From Photobacterium kishitanii (GTDB lineage Bacteria; Pseudomonadota; Gammaproteobacteria; Enterobacterales; Vibrionaceae): a DNA stretch of 64,000 nt. The notes under the pieces are model-generated. The model saw only the letters and a program-made list of their open reading frames with translations. It was not told the DNA's origin and did not search any database. The position numbers and the translations under genes are program-made. Positions within the stretch are counted from its first letter, which is position 1. The number at the start of each line of letters is the position of its first letter. Location: positions 1 to 64,000 of the forward strand of contig NZ_PYON01000016.1 in the NCBI RefSeq assembly GCF_003026355.1. Reading direction: 5' to 3'. Of the stretch, positions 18,901 to 30,133 are shown one piece after another.

Positions 18901-20918
18901 TAGTGTTTCTCCAATTGAGATATAAATGCCCGTACTTCTGCTGGCAACGCCATATCATCACCATATTTTGGAATAACAGGCATTTCAGCATCCATCAAGC
19001 GCATTCCTTTATCTGCTTGGTACAACTGTTGGGCACGAATATAGTTATATTTACGCTGCGTCATACCATCGGCACTCATACCATCACGTAAAATGGTTGG
19101 GCGAATGAAAATCATCAGGTTGGTTTTTTCTGTTTGATTATTCGTCGAACGGAATAACGCCCCCAATACTGGAATATCACCTAAGATTGGCACTTTTTGT
19201 TCTGACTCAAGGGTCTTCTCTTGCATCAAACCACCCAGCGCAATCATATTGCCATCTTTAACCAATACTGATGTCGTCAGCTCACGCTTATCAAACCGAA
19301 TATCAACGGCACCGTTAGCATCGGCAACTTGTGATACCACTTGCTCGATCTTCATCTGTACTGAGTCACCTTCGTTAATTTGCGGGGTAACTTTCAGTTG
19401 AATACCAACATCTTTACGCTCAACAGTAGTAAATGGATTATCGTTATTTGAACCCGTTTGCGAACCAGTAGTAACCGGCACTTCTTGACCTACAGACAAG
19501 TTAGCTTCTTGGTTATCAAGCACGGTAATATTCGGCGTTGAAAGCACGTTAACATTACGGTTAGATTGTACGGCCGTCACCAATGCGGTCCAATCACCCA
19601 AGGCAATCGCGGCAGCTGCCCCTTTAACGCCACCTAAGAAAGTCGCCATTGGTGCTAAGTCACCACTTTCGGTGGTTTCAGTGGTATAAGGTTTACCGCT
19701 TGAGTCAGTACCATGCTGTACCGATGTCGTCTCTTTACCCGCCTCTTGAGCAGATAACAAACCACCAATTGGGGCACTACTATTACCAAACTGGATCACA
19801 CCGCCATCTTGAGAGCCCCACTGAACCCCAAAGTCGACCCCTTCACCTTCTTGAACTTCAACAATCATCGCTTCAATATGGACTTGCGCTCGACGAATAT
19901 CGAGCTGAGCAATGATCGACTCTAAACGTTTCATCACATCAGCAGGCGCTGAAATAATTAATGAGTTCGTTGGCGCATGTGCCGAAATCATCACATCGTC
20001 TTTACTTGTACTCTGGCCTTGACCTGAATTACCTTTGGTCGATGCTTGAACATTTTCAGATACCCCTTTGAGGACATCGACTAAATCTTCAGCTTTAGCA
20101 TATTTAAGATAAAACACGCGGCTATTACCGCTAACAGCCATCTCTTTATCCAAACGATGAATCAGTTTCTTTAACCGTTCACGCACTTTAGGATCACCAG
20201 AAATCAATACTGAGTTCGTGCGCTCATCAGCAACCGCTTTGGGAATCAGAAAACTTGGGGTTGATTTTGCTTCGGCACTTTTATTAAGTGAATCAATAAT
20301 ACGTACCATTTCTGATGCTGAAGCGTTATTGAGTGACACCACAGTCACATCTTTATTACCCGCACGGTCAACTCGTTCAATAATCTCTGCTAATCGGTTT
20401 ACCACTGCAGCACGACCAGTGATCATAATGATATTGGCGGGATCATAATGAACGACGTTACCCGCGCCAGCATTATCATTAAGTTGGCGTAATAACGGCG
20501 ATAACTCTCGCACCGACACATTCTTAACCGCAATCACTCGCGTAACGACAGCGTCACCAGGAATATTTTTATCGTTAGCGCCAACAACAGGAATAGCGGC
20601 TGTTTTAGCGTCTTTATCACGAATAACTTTCATGACACCATCTTCCATGGTCACAACAGCATAACCATAGACATCAAGCACATTGAGGAAGAAACGGTAA
20701 TACTGCTCTTCATTCAATAAATCATAACTACGCACATTGACTTGCCCACGTACTGCGGGATCAATAATGATCGTTTTATGTAAGGTGCGACCAACAATGT
20801 TGATGAACTCTTGAATGTCGGTACCTTTAAAGTTGGCACTTAATTCATCAGCCATTGCTTGACTACAAAACAAGCCACTCGCTAACAATAGGGCACTTTT
20901 ACCCATCCATTTTTTCAC
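18900..20918 (-). CDS. gspD: Type II secretion outer-membrane secretin GspD
   Basis: A 672-residue secretin forming the outer-membrane channel. A signal peptide (1-23, cleaved near AMA) precedes the N0-N3 domains and the C-terminal secretin domain with the [18 protein letters not shown] gate region (seen as [17 protein letters not shown]). A Ser/Thr/Gly-rich loop occurs within N3 (about 290-310), as usual. The C-terminal S-domain region is short. It follows gspC by 49 bp. Confidence 0.97.
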   Translation of the reverse strand: MKKWMGKSALLLASGLFCSQAMADELSANFKGTDIQEFINIVGRTLHKTIIIDPAVRGQVNVRSYDLLNEEQYYRFFLNVLDVYGYAVVTMEDGVMKVIRDKDAKTAAIPVVGANDKNIPGDAVVTRVIAVKNVSVRELSPLLRQLNDNAGAGNVVHYDPANIIMITGRAAVVNRLAEIIERVDRAGNKDVTVVSLNNASASEMVRIIDSLNKSAEAKSTPSFLIPKAVADERTNSVLISGDPKVRERLKKLIHRLDKEMAVSGNSRVFYLKYAKAEDLVDVLKGVSENVQASTKGNSGQGQSTSKDDVMISAHAPTNSLIISAPADVMKRLESIIAQLDIRRAQVHIEAMIVEVQEGEGVDFGVQWGSQDGGVIQFGNSSAPIGGLLSAQEAGKETTSVQHGTDSSGKPYTTETTESGDLAPMATFLGGVKGAAAAIALGDWTALVTAVQSNRNVNVLSTPNITVLDNQEANLSVGQEVPVTTGSQTGSNNDNPFTTVERKDVGIQLKVTPQINEGDSVQMKIEQVVSQVADANGAVDIRFDKRELTTSVLVKDGNMIALGGLMQEKTLESEQKVPILGDIPVLGALFRSTNNQTEKTNLMIFIRPTILRDGMSADGMTQRKYNYIRAQQLYQADKGMRLMDAEMPVIPKYGDDMALPAEVRAFISQLEKH

Positions 20919-20967
20919 AAAAAACTCCTGCTTTATCGCATATTCATTTCAAGCTAAGCACTAAAGG

Positions 20968-21864
20968 TTATTGCAGCTCAATGTGGATATCATGTAACTG
21001 ACCATCACGTTCAACCGTCAGTGTAAAATCAGAGGCTGAAGATAACTCACCCCAAAGTTTGGCCATAATTGCAGGATCGGTAAGACTATTACCGTTAATA
21101 CTCACTGCAAGATCATTGGCTTTAAGACCGACCTGATCAAATAAAATTCTATTTTTACCTGGATTGACACGATAGCCTTCAATTTGGCCATCTTTTTTCA
21201 CCTGAGATAAGCGGATATAACTAAATAAAGTTTGAGGCTCAGATAAAATTTCTTGTTTGATTTTAGCCAGTTCAGCAGCATTGCTGTTACTTGGGGATGT
21301 ATTACGTTGGGATGAGACTGGCGCCACTGATGGTTTGGTAAACTTTAATCCCTCAAGCATTAAAGTTTCATCACGACCATTATTACGAATGATAACGCGA
21401 TCGTTATAGACCGCAATTAAGGTTGCGCGAGTATTATCAATCACTTCGTTAATACCATAGGTATTTTGTTTACCGTTATTAGTAACGACTGCGAGTGCTT
21501 TAGATGGCGTTGAACTGGCCACCACACCCACTAATGTTAATCGTAACTGAGTTTGCGGCGCATCTTGTTTAACGGGTTTTACCGCCACAGGGGCTGCATT
21601 AGCCTGATAACGCCCAAACAAATTCAAGCTTAAAATTTCATTTACAGGTAATTGCTGTTGTGAGGTATTAACGCTAACAATCAACGGCTGCCAACGAGCA
21701 ACAGCGGGGGCAGGTTCGACAATAGACCACACTAAACGGCCTGCAACCCAAGCAAATATCACTACCAAAAGACAGGTTAAAATACGCGTGACTGATTGTA
21801 ATGATAACGGACGTTTGGTTGCTGCAGCAGCAAACCACTTTGAAGCAAACATAGTGAAATCCAT
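20968..21864 (-). CDS. gspC: Type II secretion system protein GspC
   Basis: First gene of the operon. A bitopic inner-membrane protein with one helix (about 30-48 from the chosen start), a homology region that binds the GspD N0 domain (near 110-170), and a C-terminal PDZ domain (near 205-295) linked to substrate selection. The frame is open to a TTG at 21918, but that leader is cysteine-rich and unlike the family. I chose the ATG at 21864 (298 residues); the ATG at 21852 is also possible. No clear ribosome binding site decides between them. Confidence 0.88.
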   Translation of the reverse strand: MDFTMFASKWFAAAATKRPLSLQSVTRILTCLLVVIFAWVAGRLVWSIVEPAPAVARWQPLIVSVNTSQQQLPVNEILSLNLFGRYQANAAPVAVKPVKQDAPQTQLRLTLVGVVASSTPSKALAVVTNNGKQNTYGINEVIDNTRATLIAVYNDRVIIRNNGRDETLMLEGLKFTKPSVAPVSSQRNTSPSNSNAAELAKIKQEILSEPQTLFSYIRLSQVKKDGQIEGYRVNPGKNRILFDQVGLKANDLAVSINGNSLTDPAIMAKLWGELSSASDFTLTVERDGQLHDIHIELQ

Positions 21865-22136
21865 TGTTAAAATACCAAGTCCCATTAAACAAATAAATGC
21901 AATGCAATCGCACATCAAAATTGAACTGACTATGATCGCCTGTTAATCACCGAAATACTATTTAATAATCCCAACAAAACACCATAGTATCTAAGAATTT
22001 AATGATTTTTTGTAATAAATTCTTACTCAGTGATTGAAATCCGCGGCTAATATCACCATTTATAATAAATAATCACTTTACTGCTGTTATAAGTAGAATG
22101 TGATAATTTATCGTTTCAACAAATAAAGGCACCGTG

Positions 22137-22547
22137 ATGAATCAAAACACCTCGAATATTAAACAGGTTCGTCTTGATAAATGGTTATGGGCTGCCCGCT
22201 TTTACAAAACACGTTCAATTGCTCGCACCATGATTGACGGCGGTAAAGTGCAGTATAATGGCCAGCGTTCTAAACCAAGCAAAATTATTGAGCTTGGCGC
22301 TATGGTGAAGTTACGTCAGGGTAACGATGAGAAAATCATCATCATTGAACAAATCTCTGACTGCCGCCGAGGCGCACCAGAAGCTCAGCTGCTATATCAA
22401 GAAACAGCCCAAAGTATTGCAACCCGTGAACAAACAGCAAAAATGCGCAAACTCAACGCTTATGATAATCCAAGTCCAGAAAAACGACCGGATAAGAAGC
22501 AGCGACGTGACATTATGCGATTCAAAAACATTAACTCATCTGAATAA
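22137..22547 (+). CDS. hslR: Heat shock protein 15, ribosome-associated S4 protein
   Basis: A 136-residue protein with an N-terminal S4 RNA-binding domain (VRLDKWLWAARFYKTRS, about 11-27, onwards) and a basic C-terminal tail rich in K and R. Hsp15 binds 50S subunits carrying a nascent chain after stalled translation and helps recycle them. GTG at 22134 precedes ATG 22137; AAAGG upstream fits the ATG. hslO follows in the same direction, as in E. coli hslR-hslO. Confidence 0.95.
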   Translation: MNQNTSNIKQVRLDKWLWAARFYKTRSIARTMIDGGKVQYNGQRSKPSKIIELGAMVKLRQGNDEKIIIIEQISDCRRGAPEAQLLYQETAQSIATREQTAKMRKLNAYDNPSPEKRPDKKQRRDIMRFKNINSSE

Positions 22548-22592
22548 ATAACTAAGTGCCAACTTATTAAATTATAATCTTGACTGTGAGTG

Positions 22593-22639
22593 CTTTATCG
22601 CAACGGTTTAACCGCCTTGGTTGCGGCGTTGACCATAAA
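22593..22639 (+). other. Imperfect hairpin in the hslR-hslO gap
   Basis: CTTTATCGCAAC (22593-22604) can pair with GTTGCG (22620-22625) and, after an 8-nt bulge, ATAAAG (22634-22639). The loop contains the small repeat GGTT-T-AACC. It lacks a T-run, so it is not an intrinsic terminator, and sits 60 nt upstream of hslO. It may be part of the hslO leader or simply a promoter-region repeat. Confidence 0.4.
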
Positions 22640-22699
22640 GTAATTACTGTACGTTTTACCCTTTATTAGGTTGGCTCTAGAGCTGGAGAATACATACTC

Positions 22700-23578
22700 A
22701 TGACAAACGATAGTTTAAACCGTTACCTTTTCGATGGCGCAGCCGTTCGTGGTGAATTGGTACAATTAAGTCAAACTTACCAACAAATTATTGCCGACAA
22801 AAATTACCCAGCACCAGTGGAAAAATTGTTAGGTGAATTATTGGTAGCAACCAGCTTATTAACTGCCACTTTAAAATTTGAAGGTTCAATTACCGTACAA
22901 GTACAAGGCGATGGTCCAGTAACCCTCGCTGTTATCAATGGCGATCATAATCAACAGTTACGCGGCGTAGCACGTTGGAAAGGTGACATTAAAGACGGCA
23001 CTATTCATGATCTTATGGGTAAAGGTCATATGGTGATCACAATCACTCCAACTAAAGGTGAGCGTTACCAAGGTATGGTTGGTCTTGATGGCGACAGTCT
23101 GGTTGAGTGTCTTGAAAGTTACTTTAAAAATTCAGAGCAACTAAAAACGCGTATTTGGTTACGTACTGGTGAAATTGACGGCCAAGTAAAAGCTGCTGGT
23201 ATGCTATTACAAATCATGCCGGATGGTACCGGTACTGAAGGCGACTTTGAGCATTTAGAAGCATTAACTGAAACCGTAAAAGATGAAGAGCTATTTACGC
23301 TAGAAGCACAAGATGTGCTATATCGCCTTTACCACCAAGAGCAAGTTCAACTATTTGATCCTCAAGCAGTTAGCTTTGAGTGTGGTTGTTCACGTGATCG
23401 CAGTGCTGCAGCCATTATGACTGTACAGCCAGAAGAAATTGATCAAATCATTGCTGAAGATGGCAAAGTATCGCTGCATTGTGATTACTGTGGCACTAGC
23501 TATGATTTCGATAGTATTGATGTAGCTGCACTACGTGATAATAGTGCTAATTCGACAGATAACGACCAAATTCACTAA
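22700..23578 (+). CDS. hslO: Redox-activated chaperone Hsp33
   Basis: A 292-residue cytoplasmic holdase switched on by oxidative unfolding. The C-terminal zinc centre is intact: CGC near 229-231 and CDYC near 262-265; the four cysteines form disulfides on oxidation with heat or bleach stress. The ribosome binding site is GGAG upstream of ATG. A strong terminator follows. Confidence 0.97.
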   Translation: MTNDSLNRYLFDGAAVRGELVQLSQTYQQIIADKNYPAPVEKLLGELLVATSLLTATLKFEGSITVQVQGDGPVTLAVINGDHNQQLRGVARWKGDIKDGTIHDLMGKGHMVITITPTKGERYQGMVGLDGDSLVECLESYFKNSEQLKTRIWLRTGEIDGQVKAAGMLLQIMPDGTGTEGDFEHLEALTETVKDEELFTLEAQDVLYRLYHQEQVQLFDPQAVSFECGCSRDRSAAAIMTVQPEEIDQIIAEDGKVSLHCDYCGTSYDFDSIDVAALRDNSANSTDNDQIH

Positions 23579-23604
23579 TTCGCTATCGTTGACAATACTC
23601 GCTT

Positions 23605-23634
23605 AAAAGCCGGCTAACCATGCCGGCTTTTTTT
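23605..23634 (+). terminator. Terminator after hslO
   Basis: AAAAGCCGGC pairs with GCCGGCTTTT around TAACCAT, followed by further T residues. Confidence 0.93.
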
Positions 23635-23910
23635 CGGCTGGATTTTTATTAACCATCATCGCCACAGCGTATATTGATTTATATTTCAACTTAAATTGTG
23701 CTTTTTTTGCAACCGCACCGTATAAATATTGACCACTATCACAACAAAATAATTTTAACATTTTTGCAAAATAATTCACCTAGCAGTTTCGATGTTTTTA
23801 CCTAAAATTAACACTGAGATGGTTGCTTTTTTGATGACCGTCCCTGATTTAGCGATTTAGGGTTGTTAGCATGATTGGCAGTTAAACAACATCTTACCCT
23901 AGGAGCACCA

Positions 23911-25542
23911 ATGATCACTTCTTGTGTTGATAATAAGGTTGCAAACAACATGGATTTATCCCAATACGGTATTACCAATGTTACAGATGTTATTCGTAAC
24001 CCATCCTACGACGTTCTTTTCAATGAAGAAACAAAACCAGAACTTGAAGGTTACGAGCGCGGGATTGTAACTGAACTAGGTGCGGTATCTGTCGATACAG
24101 GCATTTTTACCGGTCGTTCACCACAAGATAAATTTATTGTGCGTGATAACACCACCAAAGATACGTTGTGGTGGTCAGATCAAGGTAAAAATGACAATAA
24201 AGCCCTAACGCAAACTGCGTGGTTGGATCTTAAACAATTAGTTACTAACCAACTGTCAAACAAGCGCCTTTTTGTTATTGATGGTTATTGTGGTGCCAAC
24301 CCTGATACTCGCCTTTGTATCCGCGTTATCACCGAAGTGGCGTGGCAAGCACACTTTGTAAAAAATATGTTCATTCGTCCAACTGAAGCTGAACTTAAAA
24401 ATTTTGAACCTGATTTTGTGATTATGAATGGTTCTAAGTGCACCAACCCTAAGTGGCAACAACATGGCATGAACTCTGAAAATTTCACCGTGTTCAATCT
24501 TAGTGAAAAAATGCAACTGATTGGTGGCACATGGTACGGGGGTGAAATGAAGAAAGGTATGTTCGCGATGATGAACTACTTTTTACCACTGCAAGGTATT
24601 GCCTCAATGCACTGTTCTGCCAACATGGGCACAGAAGGTGATGTTGCGGTATTCTTTGGCCTTTCTGGTACAGGTAAAACAACCCTATCAACCGATCCTA
24701 AGCGTGCGCTAATCGGTGATGATGAGCACGGTTGGGATGACAATGGCGTATTTAACTTTGAGGGTGGTTGCTACGCAAAAACCATCAATCTATCCAAAGA
24801 AGCTGAACCAGATATCTACAATGCCATTCGCCGTGATGCCCTACTAGAGAATGTGACAGTACGTAATGACGGGGCCATTAATTTTGACGATAACTCAAAA
24901 ACTGAAAATACTCGTGTTTCTTACCCTATTTACCATATCGAAAATATTGTTAAGCCAGTATCAAAAGGTGGTCATGCAAATAAAGTGATCTTCTTATCTG
25001 CTGATGCTTTTGGAGTATTACCTCCAGTATCCAAATTAACCCCAGAACAAACTAAATACCATTTCCTATCTGGATTTACCGCTAAACTAGCCGGTACTGA
25101 GCGCGGTATTACTGAGCCAACACCCACTTTCTCAGCATGTTTTGGTAACGCGTTCCTAACGCTACACCCAACTCAATATGCAGAAGTGTTAGTTAAACGT
25201 ATGGAAGCTGCAGGCGCTGAAGCTTACTTAGTCAATACGGGCTGGAATGGCACAGGTAAGCGTATTTCAATTCAAGACACTCGCGCAATTATTGATGCAA
25301 TTCTTGATGGCTCAATTGATAATGCCAATACCAAACAAATCCCAATCTTTAATCTAACAGTGCCAACATCATTACCAGGTGTTAATTCGACGATTCTAGA
25401 TCCACGTGATACGTATACCGATCCACTCCAGTGGCAGAGCAAGGCTGAAGACTTGGCTGATCGCTTTATTACTAACTTTGATAAGTACACTGATACGCAA
25501 GAAGGCCAACAGCTAGTCGCTGCAGGCCCACAACTCGGTTAA
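23911..25542 (+). CDS. pckA: Phosphoenolpyruvate carboxykinase (ATP)
   Basis: Converts oxaloacetate and ATP to phosphoenolpyruvate, CO2 and ADP, the first committed step of gluconeogenesis. The 543-residue product has the kinase P-loop GLSGTGKT near residue 250, the DDEHGWDD metal site near 270 and the substrate motif GRSPQDKF. The ATG at 23911 has TAGGAG 7 nt upstream; an upstream TTG (23875) lacks this. The 275 bp before it show no operator I can name; a CRP site would be expected but I did not find one. Confidence 0.97.
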   Translation: MITSCVDNKVANNMDLSQYGITNVTDVIRNPSYDVLFNEETKPELEGYERGIVTELGAVSVDTGIFTGRSPQDKFIVRDNTTKDTLWWSDQGKNDNKALTQTAWLDLKQLVTNQLSNKRLFVIDGYCGANPDTRLCIRVITEVAWQAHFVKNMFIRPTEAELKNFEPDFVIMNGSKCTNPKWQQHGMNSENFTVFNLSEKMQLIGGTWYGGEMKKGMFAMMNYFLPLQGIASMHCSANMGTEGDVAVFFGLSGTGKTTLSTDPKRALIGDDEHGWDDNGVFNFEGGCYAKTINLSKEAEPDIYNAIRRDALLENVTVRNDGAINFDDNSKTENTRVSYPIYHIENIVKPVSKGGHANKVIFLSADAFGVLPPVSKLTPEQTKYHFLSGFTAKLAGTERGITEPTPTFSACFGNAFLTLHPTQYAEVLVKRMEAAGAEAYLVNTGWNGTGKRISIQDTRAIIDAILDGSIDNANTKQIPIFNLTVPTSLPGVNSTILDPRDTYTDPLQWQSKAEDLADRFITNFDKYTDTQEGQQLVAAGPQLG

Positions 25543-25570
25543 TCTTACTCCTCATTGGATTATCCGCTCG

Positions 25571-25600
25571 CAGCCTCTTATTAAGTAGAGGCTGTTTTTT
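25571..25600 (+). terminator. Terminator after pckA
   Basis: CAGCCTCT pairs with AGAGGCTG around an 8-nt loop and runs into six T residues. Confidence 0.92.
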
Positions 25601-25706
25601 ATCGACCTCAAAGCCCTTATCAAACCCCTTGCTAAAAAGTTATTTTTATCTCACCCTCAATAAGCCATTATATTGATATAACACCTTCTGCTTACGAGGA
25701 AATTTT

Positions 25707-27722
25707 ATGCGGCTACTTAGCAAATTCGTGCTGACTCTTGTCTTAATAGTCGTGATTAGTCTGACAACCTTAATTGGGTTATTACACACTCGTTATAATG
25801 AGCATATCTTCAATTTTATCCTCGCGCAGGTATCACCTTATCAAATTTTTGCGAAAAAAATTGATTACGATATTCGTACTCCTTACAAAATACGCTTTGA
25901 ACATGCTGAAATTACGCAGCATGAGCAAGTACTCGTTCATGCTGACAGCATTCAATTATGGCTATCAAAACAAAGTATAACTAACGACAAACTGGTTTTT
26001 AATGGCGTGAAAATTAATAATATCACTTCAGCTAATATGCCATTATTAGCCACGTTACCACCATTAACCATCAAGCGATTAGTGCTCAATAACACCAATA
26101 TAAATACGCCACAATTTGCGATTAAACATGGTTTAATCCAAATGGATAATTGGCAAACACCTACTGATAACACCCCATGGTGGCAGAGTTTTAATGGCAG
26201 CTTACAAATGAGTGCTGCGAGCATTAAATGGCATCAATTAGCATTACAACAACTGCTCATCAATGCCAATAAACAAGCTCAACAATGGCACTTAAATGGC
26301 ATCTCAGCTCATTGGCAGCAGGCAACGATAACCGCCCAAGCACTGTTTAATAATGACAGTCGTCGTTTGACAATCGACCAACTGACACTAAATAAATTTC
26401 ACTTACAAGATCAGCAACTTCTCACGGATTGGCAACAGCAATTTACCCAACGAACAGTACCATTCAAAACCATAAATATTAAACGGTTAGATATCATTAA
26501 TAGCAGTATTGAATTACCGCAATGGGGTGCTGATGATATCAATTTATCGTTAGAAAACTGGCAATGGCCGCAAAACTATTGGCAACAACAAAATAGCCAT
26601 TTATCGTTTAGTGCTAGCCATGCAAAATGGCATCAGATTAATTTTGAACAACCATTAGCTGAATTAGAATTTATGCCCCAGCAAATTATTAGTCATGGTA
26701 TGTCAGCCCATATTATGGAGGGTTTTGTGCGAGTGGACGGTTGGATTGATCCACAGCAATTATTTATTAGTGACTTAAAAGCCAGTGGTATTAAATGGTT
26801 TTTAGGCAAAAATTGGCTACAAACGTGGCAACAATGGCAGCATAAATACACCGATGTAATATTCAAAAAACTCAATATTAATAATAGTCAGATCACTTCA
26901 CCTACATCAACGGTGCCATTTCAACTCGCAGGGATTGATATTGACGCTCAAGACGCAGTACTTAAACAAAATAATCAGTGGGGATTATGGCAAGGTCAGG
27001 TTGAAGCAAACTTAGGCTTTGGCAGTATCAACCAAGTGGTTATCAACCAAGCCATTGCCACCATGTACAGTAATGCTGGGCAGTGGCAATTGGATAAATT
27101 AGTTCTGCCGTTTAATCATGGAATGTTAAAAGCGCGAGCTCGAATTGCACTTGATGATCCACAACGACCATGGCAATTAACCATGATCGGCGACACAATA
27201 CCTGCACAAATCCTATCCCAGTGGCTATCACTACCATTGTCACTAACAGGGGCAATAGACACGCAAATAAAGCTCAATGGTCAAGCAGGCAATCGGAGTG
27301 ATTTCAATGGCCACTTAAATGGCACCGCTCAAGCTGATTTTCGTCAATTAGCGCTGAATAACATTACCCCGCAGCAATTATTCAGCCACTGGCAGCAGCC
27401 ACATATTTCAGCCTTCAACCCGACGGAGACAGCATCACAGCTACCACTAACGGCGACACCGCTAACATTAACAGCACAGGATGGCGCCATCGAGTTGCAA
27501 CCATTGCAAGTCACCGCTAAAGATCTCACCCTGAATATTAACAGTCACTGGAACTTAACGGATATCAAACAACAACAACTTAAACTTGAATTGGCCGCTG
27601 GCTGTCAACATCTAACTCGACAGTGGGATCAAGGTGTATCTACCGTGACCGTTGGCTCATCATGTACCGGTAAGACTAAATATGTACCAGTAAACGTTGA
27701 TGCTACCGCTTTGCCACACTGA
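25707..27722 (+). CDS. AsmA-like envelope protein
   Basis: A 671-residue protein with an N-terminal membrane anchor (about 5-28) and a long periplasmic region. It shares the repeated beta-strand character and C-terminal AsmA-like region (LTMIGDTIPAQILSQWL and TGAIDTQIKLNG, near 490-525). AsmA/TamB-type proteins are thought to bridge inner and outer membranes for phospholipid transport. The middle is unusually rich in W, Q and N. AGGA precedes ATG. The last 94 bp overlap the convergent yiiD gene. Which AsmA subgroup it belongs to is uncertain. Confidence 0.75.
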   Translation: MRLLSKFVLTLVLIVVISLTTLIGLLHTRYNEHIFNFILAQVSPYQIFAKKIDYDIRTPYKIRFEHAEITQHEQVLVHADSIQLWLSKQSITNDKLVFNGVKINNITSANMPLLATLPPLTIKRLVLNNTNINTPQFAIKHGLIQMDNWQTPTDNTPWWQSFNGSLQMSAASIKWHQLALQQLLINANKQAQQWHLNGISAHWQQATITAQALFNNDSRRLTIDQLTLNKFHLQDQQLLTDWQQQFTQRTVPFKTINIKRLDIINSSIELPQWGADDINLSLENWQWPQNYWQQQNSHLSFSASHAKWHQINFEQPLAELEFMPQQIISHGMSAHIMEGFVRVDGWIDPQQLFISDLKASGIKWFLGKNWLQTWQQWQHKYTDVIFKKLNINNSQITSPTSTVPFQLAGIDIDAQDAVLKQNNQWGLWQGQVEANLGFGSINQVVINQAIATMYSNAGQWQLDKLVLPFNHGMLKARARIALDDPQRPWQLTMIGDTIPAQILSQWLSLPLSLTGAIDTQIKLNGQAGNRSDFNGHLNGTAQADFRQLALNNITPQQLFSHWQQPHISAFNPTETASQLPLTATPLTLTAQDGAIELQPLQVTAKDLTLNINSHWNLTDIKQQQLKLELAAGCQHLTRQWDQGVSTVTVGSSCTGKTKYVPVNVDATALPH

Positions 27723-28558
27723 ACATTAACATCAACCGTTACCCGCCCTTTGCGCCCTTGAGTTATACGATCAAAATCACCGCGTAGATGCTCAAGGGTT
27801 GTTACTGCGATTGGTCGTTCGGTAACAGGGGCTGAATAACGAATATGGCTATCAACCAAAATAATATTACCCTCCAAACCGCGTTCTTTAAGCAGCAACC
27901 AAATAAAGCCCCAACCAGCAAGTGTCGCCATAGTAAAAATACTACCGGCAAACATAAACTCATTGGGATTAAGGTTAGCATTAAACAAGGCACTGACTTC
28001 AAATCGATAGCCAGTGTACTGATTAATTTTGATCCCCATTTTGTCACTGATTGGAATTTGGTTTTGCCACAACGTTTGTAGTTCCTGACACCATTGCGGC
28101 TGGCGAGCAACGTCAGTTAACGGTGGCAATTGCTTAACCATTTGTTGATGACGCATCGGCCCATGTGCATCACTCAATTCACCACGACTTTCAAAACCAT
28201 TTTTAATATAAAATGGAATGGCCGCTTCACGCGCATTACACACTAACCGCTTAGCACCGTCATAACGCGCCAATGATTCCAATGCCATCAAAATCATGCC
28301 ACCTAAACCATGGTGACGTACCGCGGCATCAACGGCCATATAACGCACTTGACCTTCGTTATCCGGCGTAACATATAAGCGTCCAATTGCGACTACGTTA
28401 TCATGACTATCCACTAACATTCGATGGGCGCTGACATCATCATAAGCATCACGTTCTGAACCCAGCGGCATTTGCCACGGTTGACGCAACATTTGCCAGC
28501 GAAAATGATAATAGCGCGCCAGCTGTGATTCAGTTTGCGGAGTGACTAATCGAAACAT
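27629..28558 (-). CDS. yiiD: Fused GNAT acetyltransferase / hotdog thioesterase-like protein YiiD
   Basis: A 309-residue two-domain protein. Residues 1-140 are a GNAT fold with the acetyl-CoA loop region HHGLGGMI; residues about 150-300 are a YiiD_C hotdog domain (NPNEFMFAGSIFTMATLAGW). In E. coli the protein is reported to feed initiation of fatty acid synthesis (named FabY/MadA in different papers, recalled from the literature). It precedes dtd and yihY in the reverse of E. coli order yihY-dtd-yiiD, here co-directional with them. The C-terminal coding region overlaps the convergent AsmA-like gene. Confidence 0.9.
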   Translation of the reverse strand: MFRLVTPQTESQLARYYHFRWQMLRQPWQMPLGSERDAYDDVSAHRMLVDSHDNVVAIGRLYVTPDNEGQVRYMAVDAAVRHHGLGGMILMALESLARYDGAKRLVCNAREAAIPFYIKNGFESRGELSDAHGPMRHQQMVKQLPPLTDVARQPQWCQELQTLWQNQIPISDKMGIKINQYTGYRFEVSALFNANLNPNEFMFAGSIFTMATLAGWGFIWLLLKERGLEGNIILVDSHIRYSAPVTERPIAVTTLEHLRGDFDRITQGRKGRVTVDVNVQCGKAVASTFTGTYLVLPVHDEPTVTVDTP

Positions 28559-28618
28559 TCATTCCCTCTCTTCTCAATCGTCTACAATATTCACACGCTT
28601 AATCTGCAACGAGAATAA

Positions 28619-29056
28619 CTAAACCTGTAACCAAAAAGTCACAGGGCCATCATTAACCAATGCAACTTTCATATCGGCACCAAACACTCCAGTTTCAGTT
28701 ACTATCGGTTGTGCCCTACACTGTTCGACAAAATATTGGTACAAGCGTTCCGCTTCCATAGGGGCTGCTCCTGCAGAAAACCCGGGACGCATGCCTTTTT
28801 TAGTATCAGCAGCTAAAGTAAATTGCGATACCACTAATACACTGCCCTGTGCCTGTTGCACATTAAGGTTCATTTTATCGTCTGCATCACTGAAGATACG
28901 ATAGCCCAACACTTTATCCCGTAGTTTTTGTGCTTTGGCTTCATCGTCGCCTTTTTCAACCCCTAATAGCACCAATAAACCACTGCCAATAGCACCGGTT
29001 ATTTTCCCTTCGACGGTAACACTGGCTTCACTCACCCGTTGAATTAGTGCAATCAT
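28619..29056 (-). CDS. dtd: D-aminoacyl-tRNA deacylase
   Basis: A 145-residue enzyme that removes D-amino acids (and glycine) mischarged onto tRNA. The [18 protein letters not shown] segment and the C-terminal NDGPVTFWL cross-subunit Gly-cisPro motif are present. Its ATG overlaps the yihY stop by 4 bp, so it is translationally coupled. Confidence 0.96.
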   Translation of the reverse strand: MIALIQRVSEASVTVEGKITGAIGSGLLVLLGVEKGDDEAKAQKLRDKVLGYRIFSDADDKMNLNVQQAQGSVLVVSQFTLAADTKKGMRPGFSAGAAPMEAERLYQYFVEQCRAQPIVTETGVFGADMKVALVNDGPVTFWLQV

Positions 29057-29985
29057 TGTTGTTCCTTATTATTAGTTAAATCATGGTCACTGTTAGTCAC
29101 CGTTGTTATTAGTTGTGATCGAGGTGGACTCACATCCCAAAAACCGCGTTCGCCTAAACTGGCGGTGATCTCTGCCCCTAGCAACACAATACACCAGCAC
29201 AAATACACCCATACAAATAAAATAGGGATCACTGACAATGCACCATATATCATTTGATATGAATGAAAATGAGCTAAATAAATCACAAAGCCTTTTTTAC
29301 TTAATTCAAATAAAACACTGCTACACAACGCGCCTATCAACGCATGTTTAAACGTTACCTTACAATTGGGTACTAATGCATAAAGCAATAAAAAAGCCAA
29401 TCCTGACATCATTGAAGGTAGCCATTGTAATGACTGCTGAACCACCCCATGCAATGTTTGATGGTCGAGTAATGCCAATGAACCAAGGTATGAACTCAAT
29501 GCAATACTTGAGCCCAATAAAATAGGCCCTAAAGTGAGGATCATCCAATACACAGCTAATGATATTACCCAACGGCGCTTTTTCTTTACTCGCCAAATAT
29601 AGTTAAGAGCTTTATCAATCGAAGAAATAAGCATCATTGCTACTACAAATAATGCCCCAATTCCAACCACGGTCATTTTGCCAGCATTCGCAATAAATTC
29701 ATTAAGATAAGTTGTCACTACTGCCCCTGCAGCAGGAACAAAGTTAGTGATCACAAACTGCTGCACTTGAGCGCCGACACCTGCAAAAGCGGGGACTGCA
29801 GATAACGCCGAAACGACCACCGTTAACAGCGGCACTAAAGACAACAAAGTTACATAAGCCATTGATCCTGCAGTTACCGTTAATCGGTCATGGTTAGCAC
29901 GCTGGATTAAATAACCGAAATATTCCATTATTCGCGGCAACCGTTGCCACAACACAAATTTCACAGGTTGCTTTTTGTCAGCCAT
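29053..29985 (-). CDS. yihY: YihY/BrkB family inner-membrane protein
   Basis: A 310-residue polytopic protein with about six membrane helices (first near 43-65, others near 100-125, 140-165, 185-203, 215-235 and 248-270). It belongs to the YihY/BrkB family, once annotated as ribonuclease BN in error; true function is unknown. First gene of yihY-dtd-yiiD, a unit conserved in enterobacteria and Vibrio. Confidence 0.92.
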   Translation of the reverse strand: MADKKQPVKFVLWQRLPRIMEYFGYLIQRANHDRLTVTAGSMAYVTLLSLVPLLTVVVSALSAVPAFAGVGAQVQQFVITNFVPAAGAVVTTYLNEFIANAGKMTVVGIGALFVVAMMLISSIDKALNYIWRVKKKRRWVISLAVYWMILTLGPILLGSSIALSSYLGSLALLDHQTLHGVVQQSLQWLPSMMSGLAFLLLYALVPNCKVTFKHALIGALCSSVLFELSKKGFVIYLAHFHSYQMIYGALSVIPILFVWVYLCWCIVLLGAEITASLGERGFWDVSPPRSQLITTVTNSDHDLTNNKEQQ

Positions 29986-30133
29986 AATAGAGTGTTCTAC
30001 CTATAAGTTATGGAAAACAGTCATGCTAACGTTAGATGCTGTAGTTGATGTTTATCCATCGAAATCGTTACTTTAGCACGGCACGGTAATGCCATTTATT
30101 TGTTATTTTGCATGTCTCACCAAGGAGCAAAAC

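Noticed and set aside
23690..23720. TGTGC-T7-GCAACC upstream of pckA as a CRP site
   Set aside because: Spacing and second half do not fit TGTGA-N6-TCACA.
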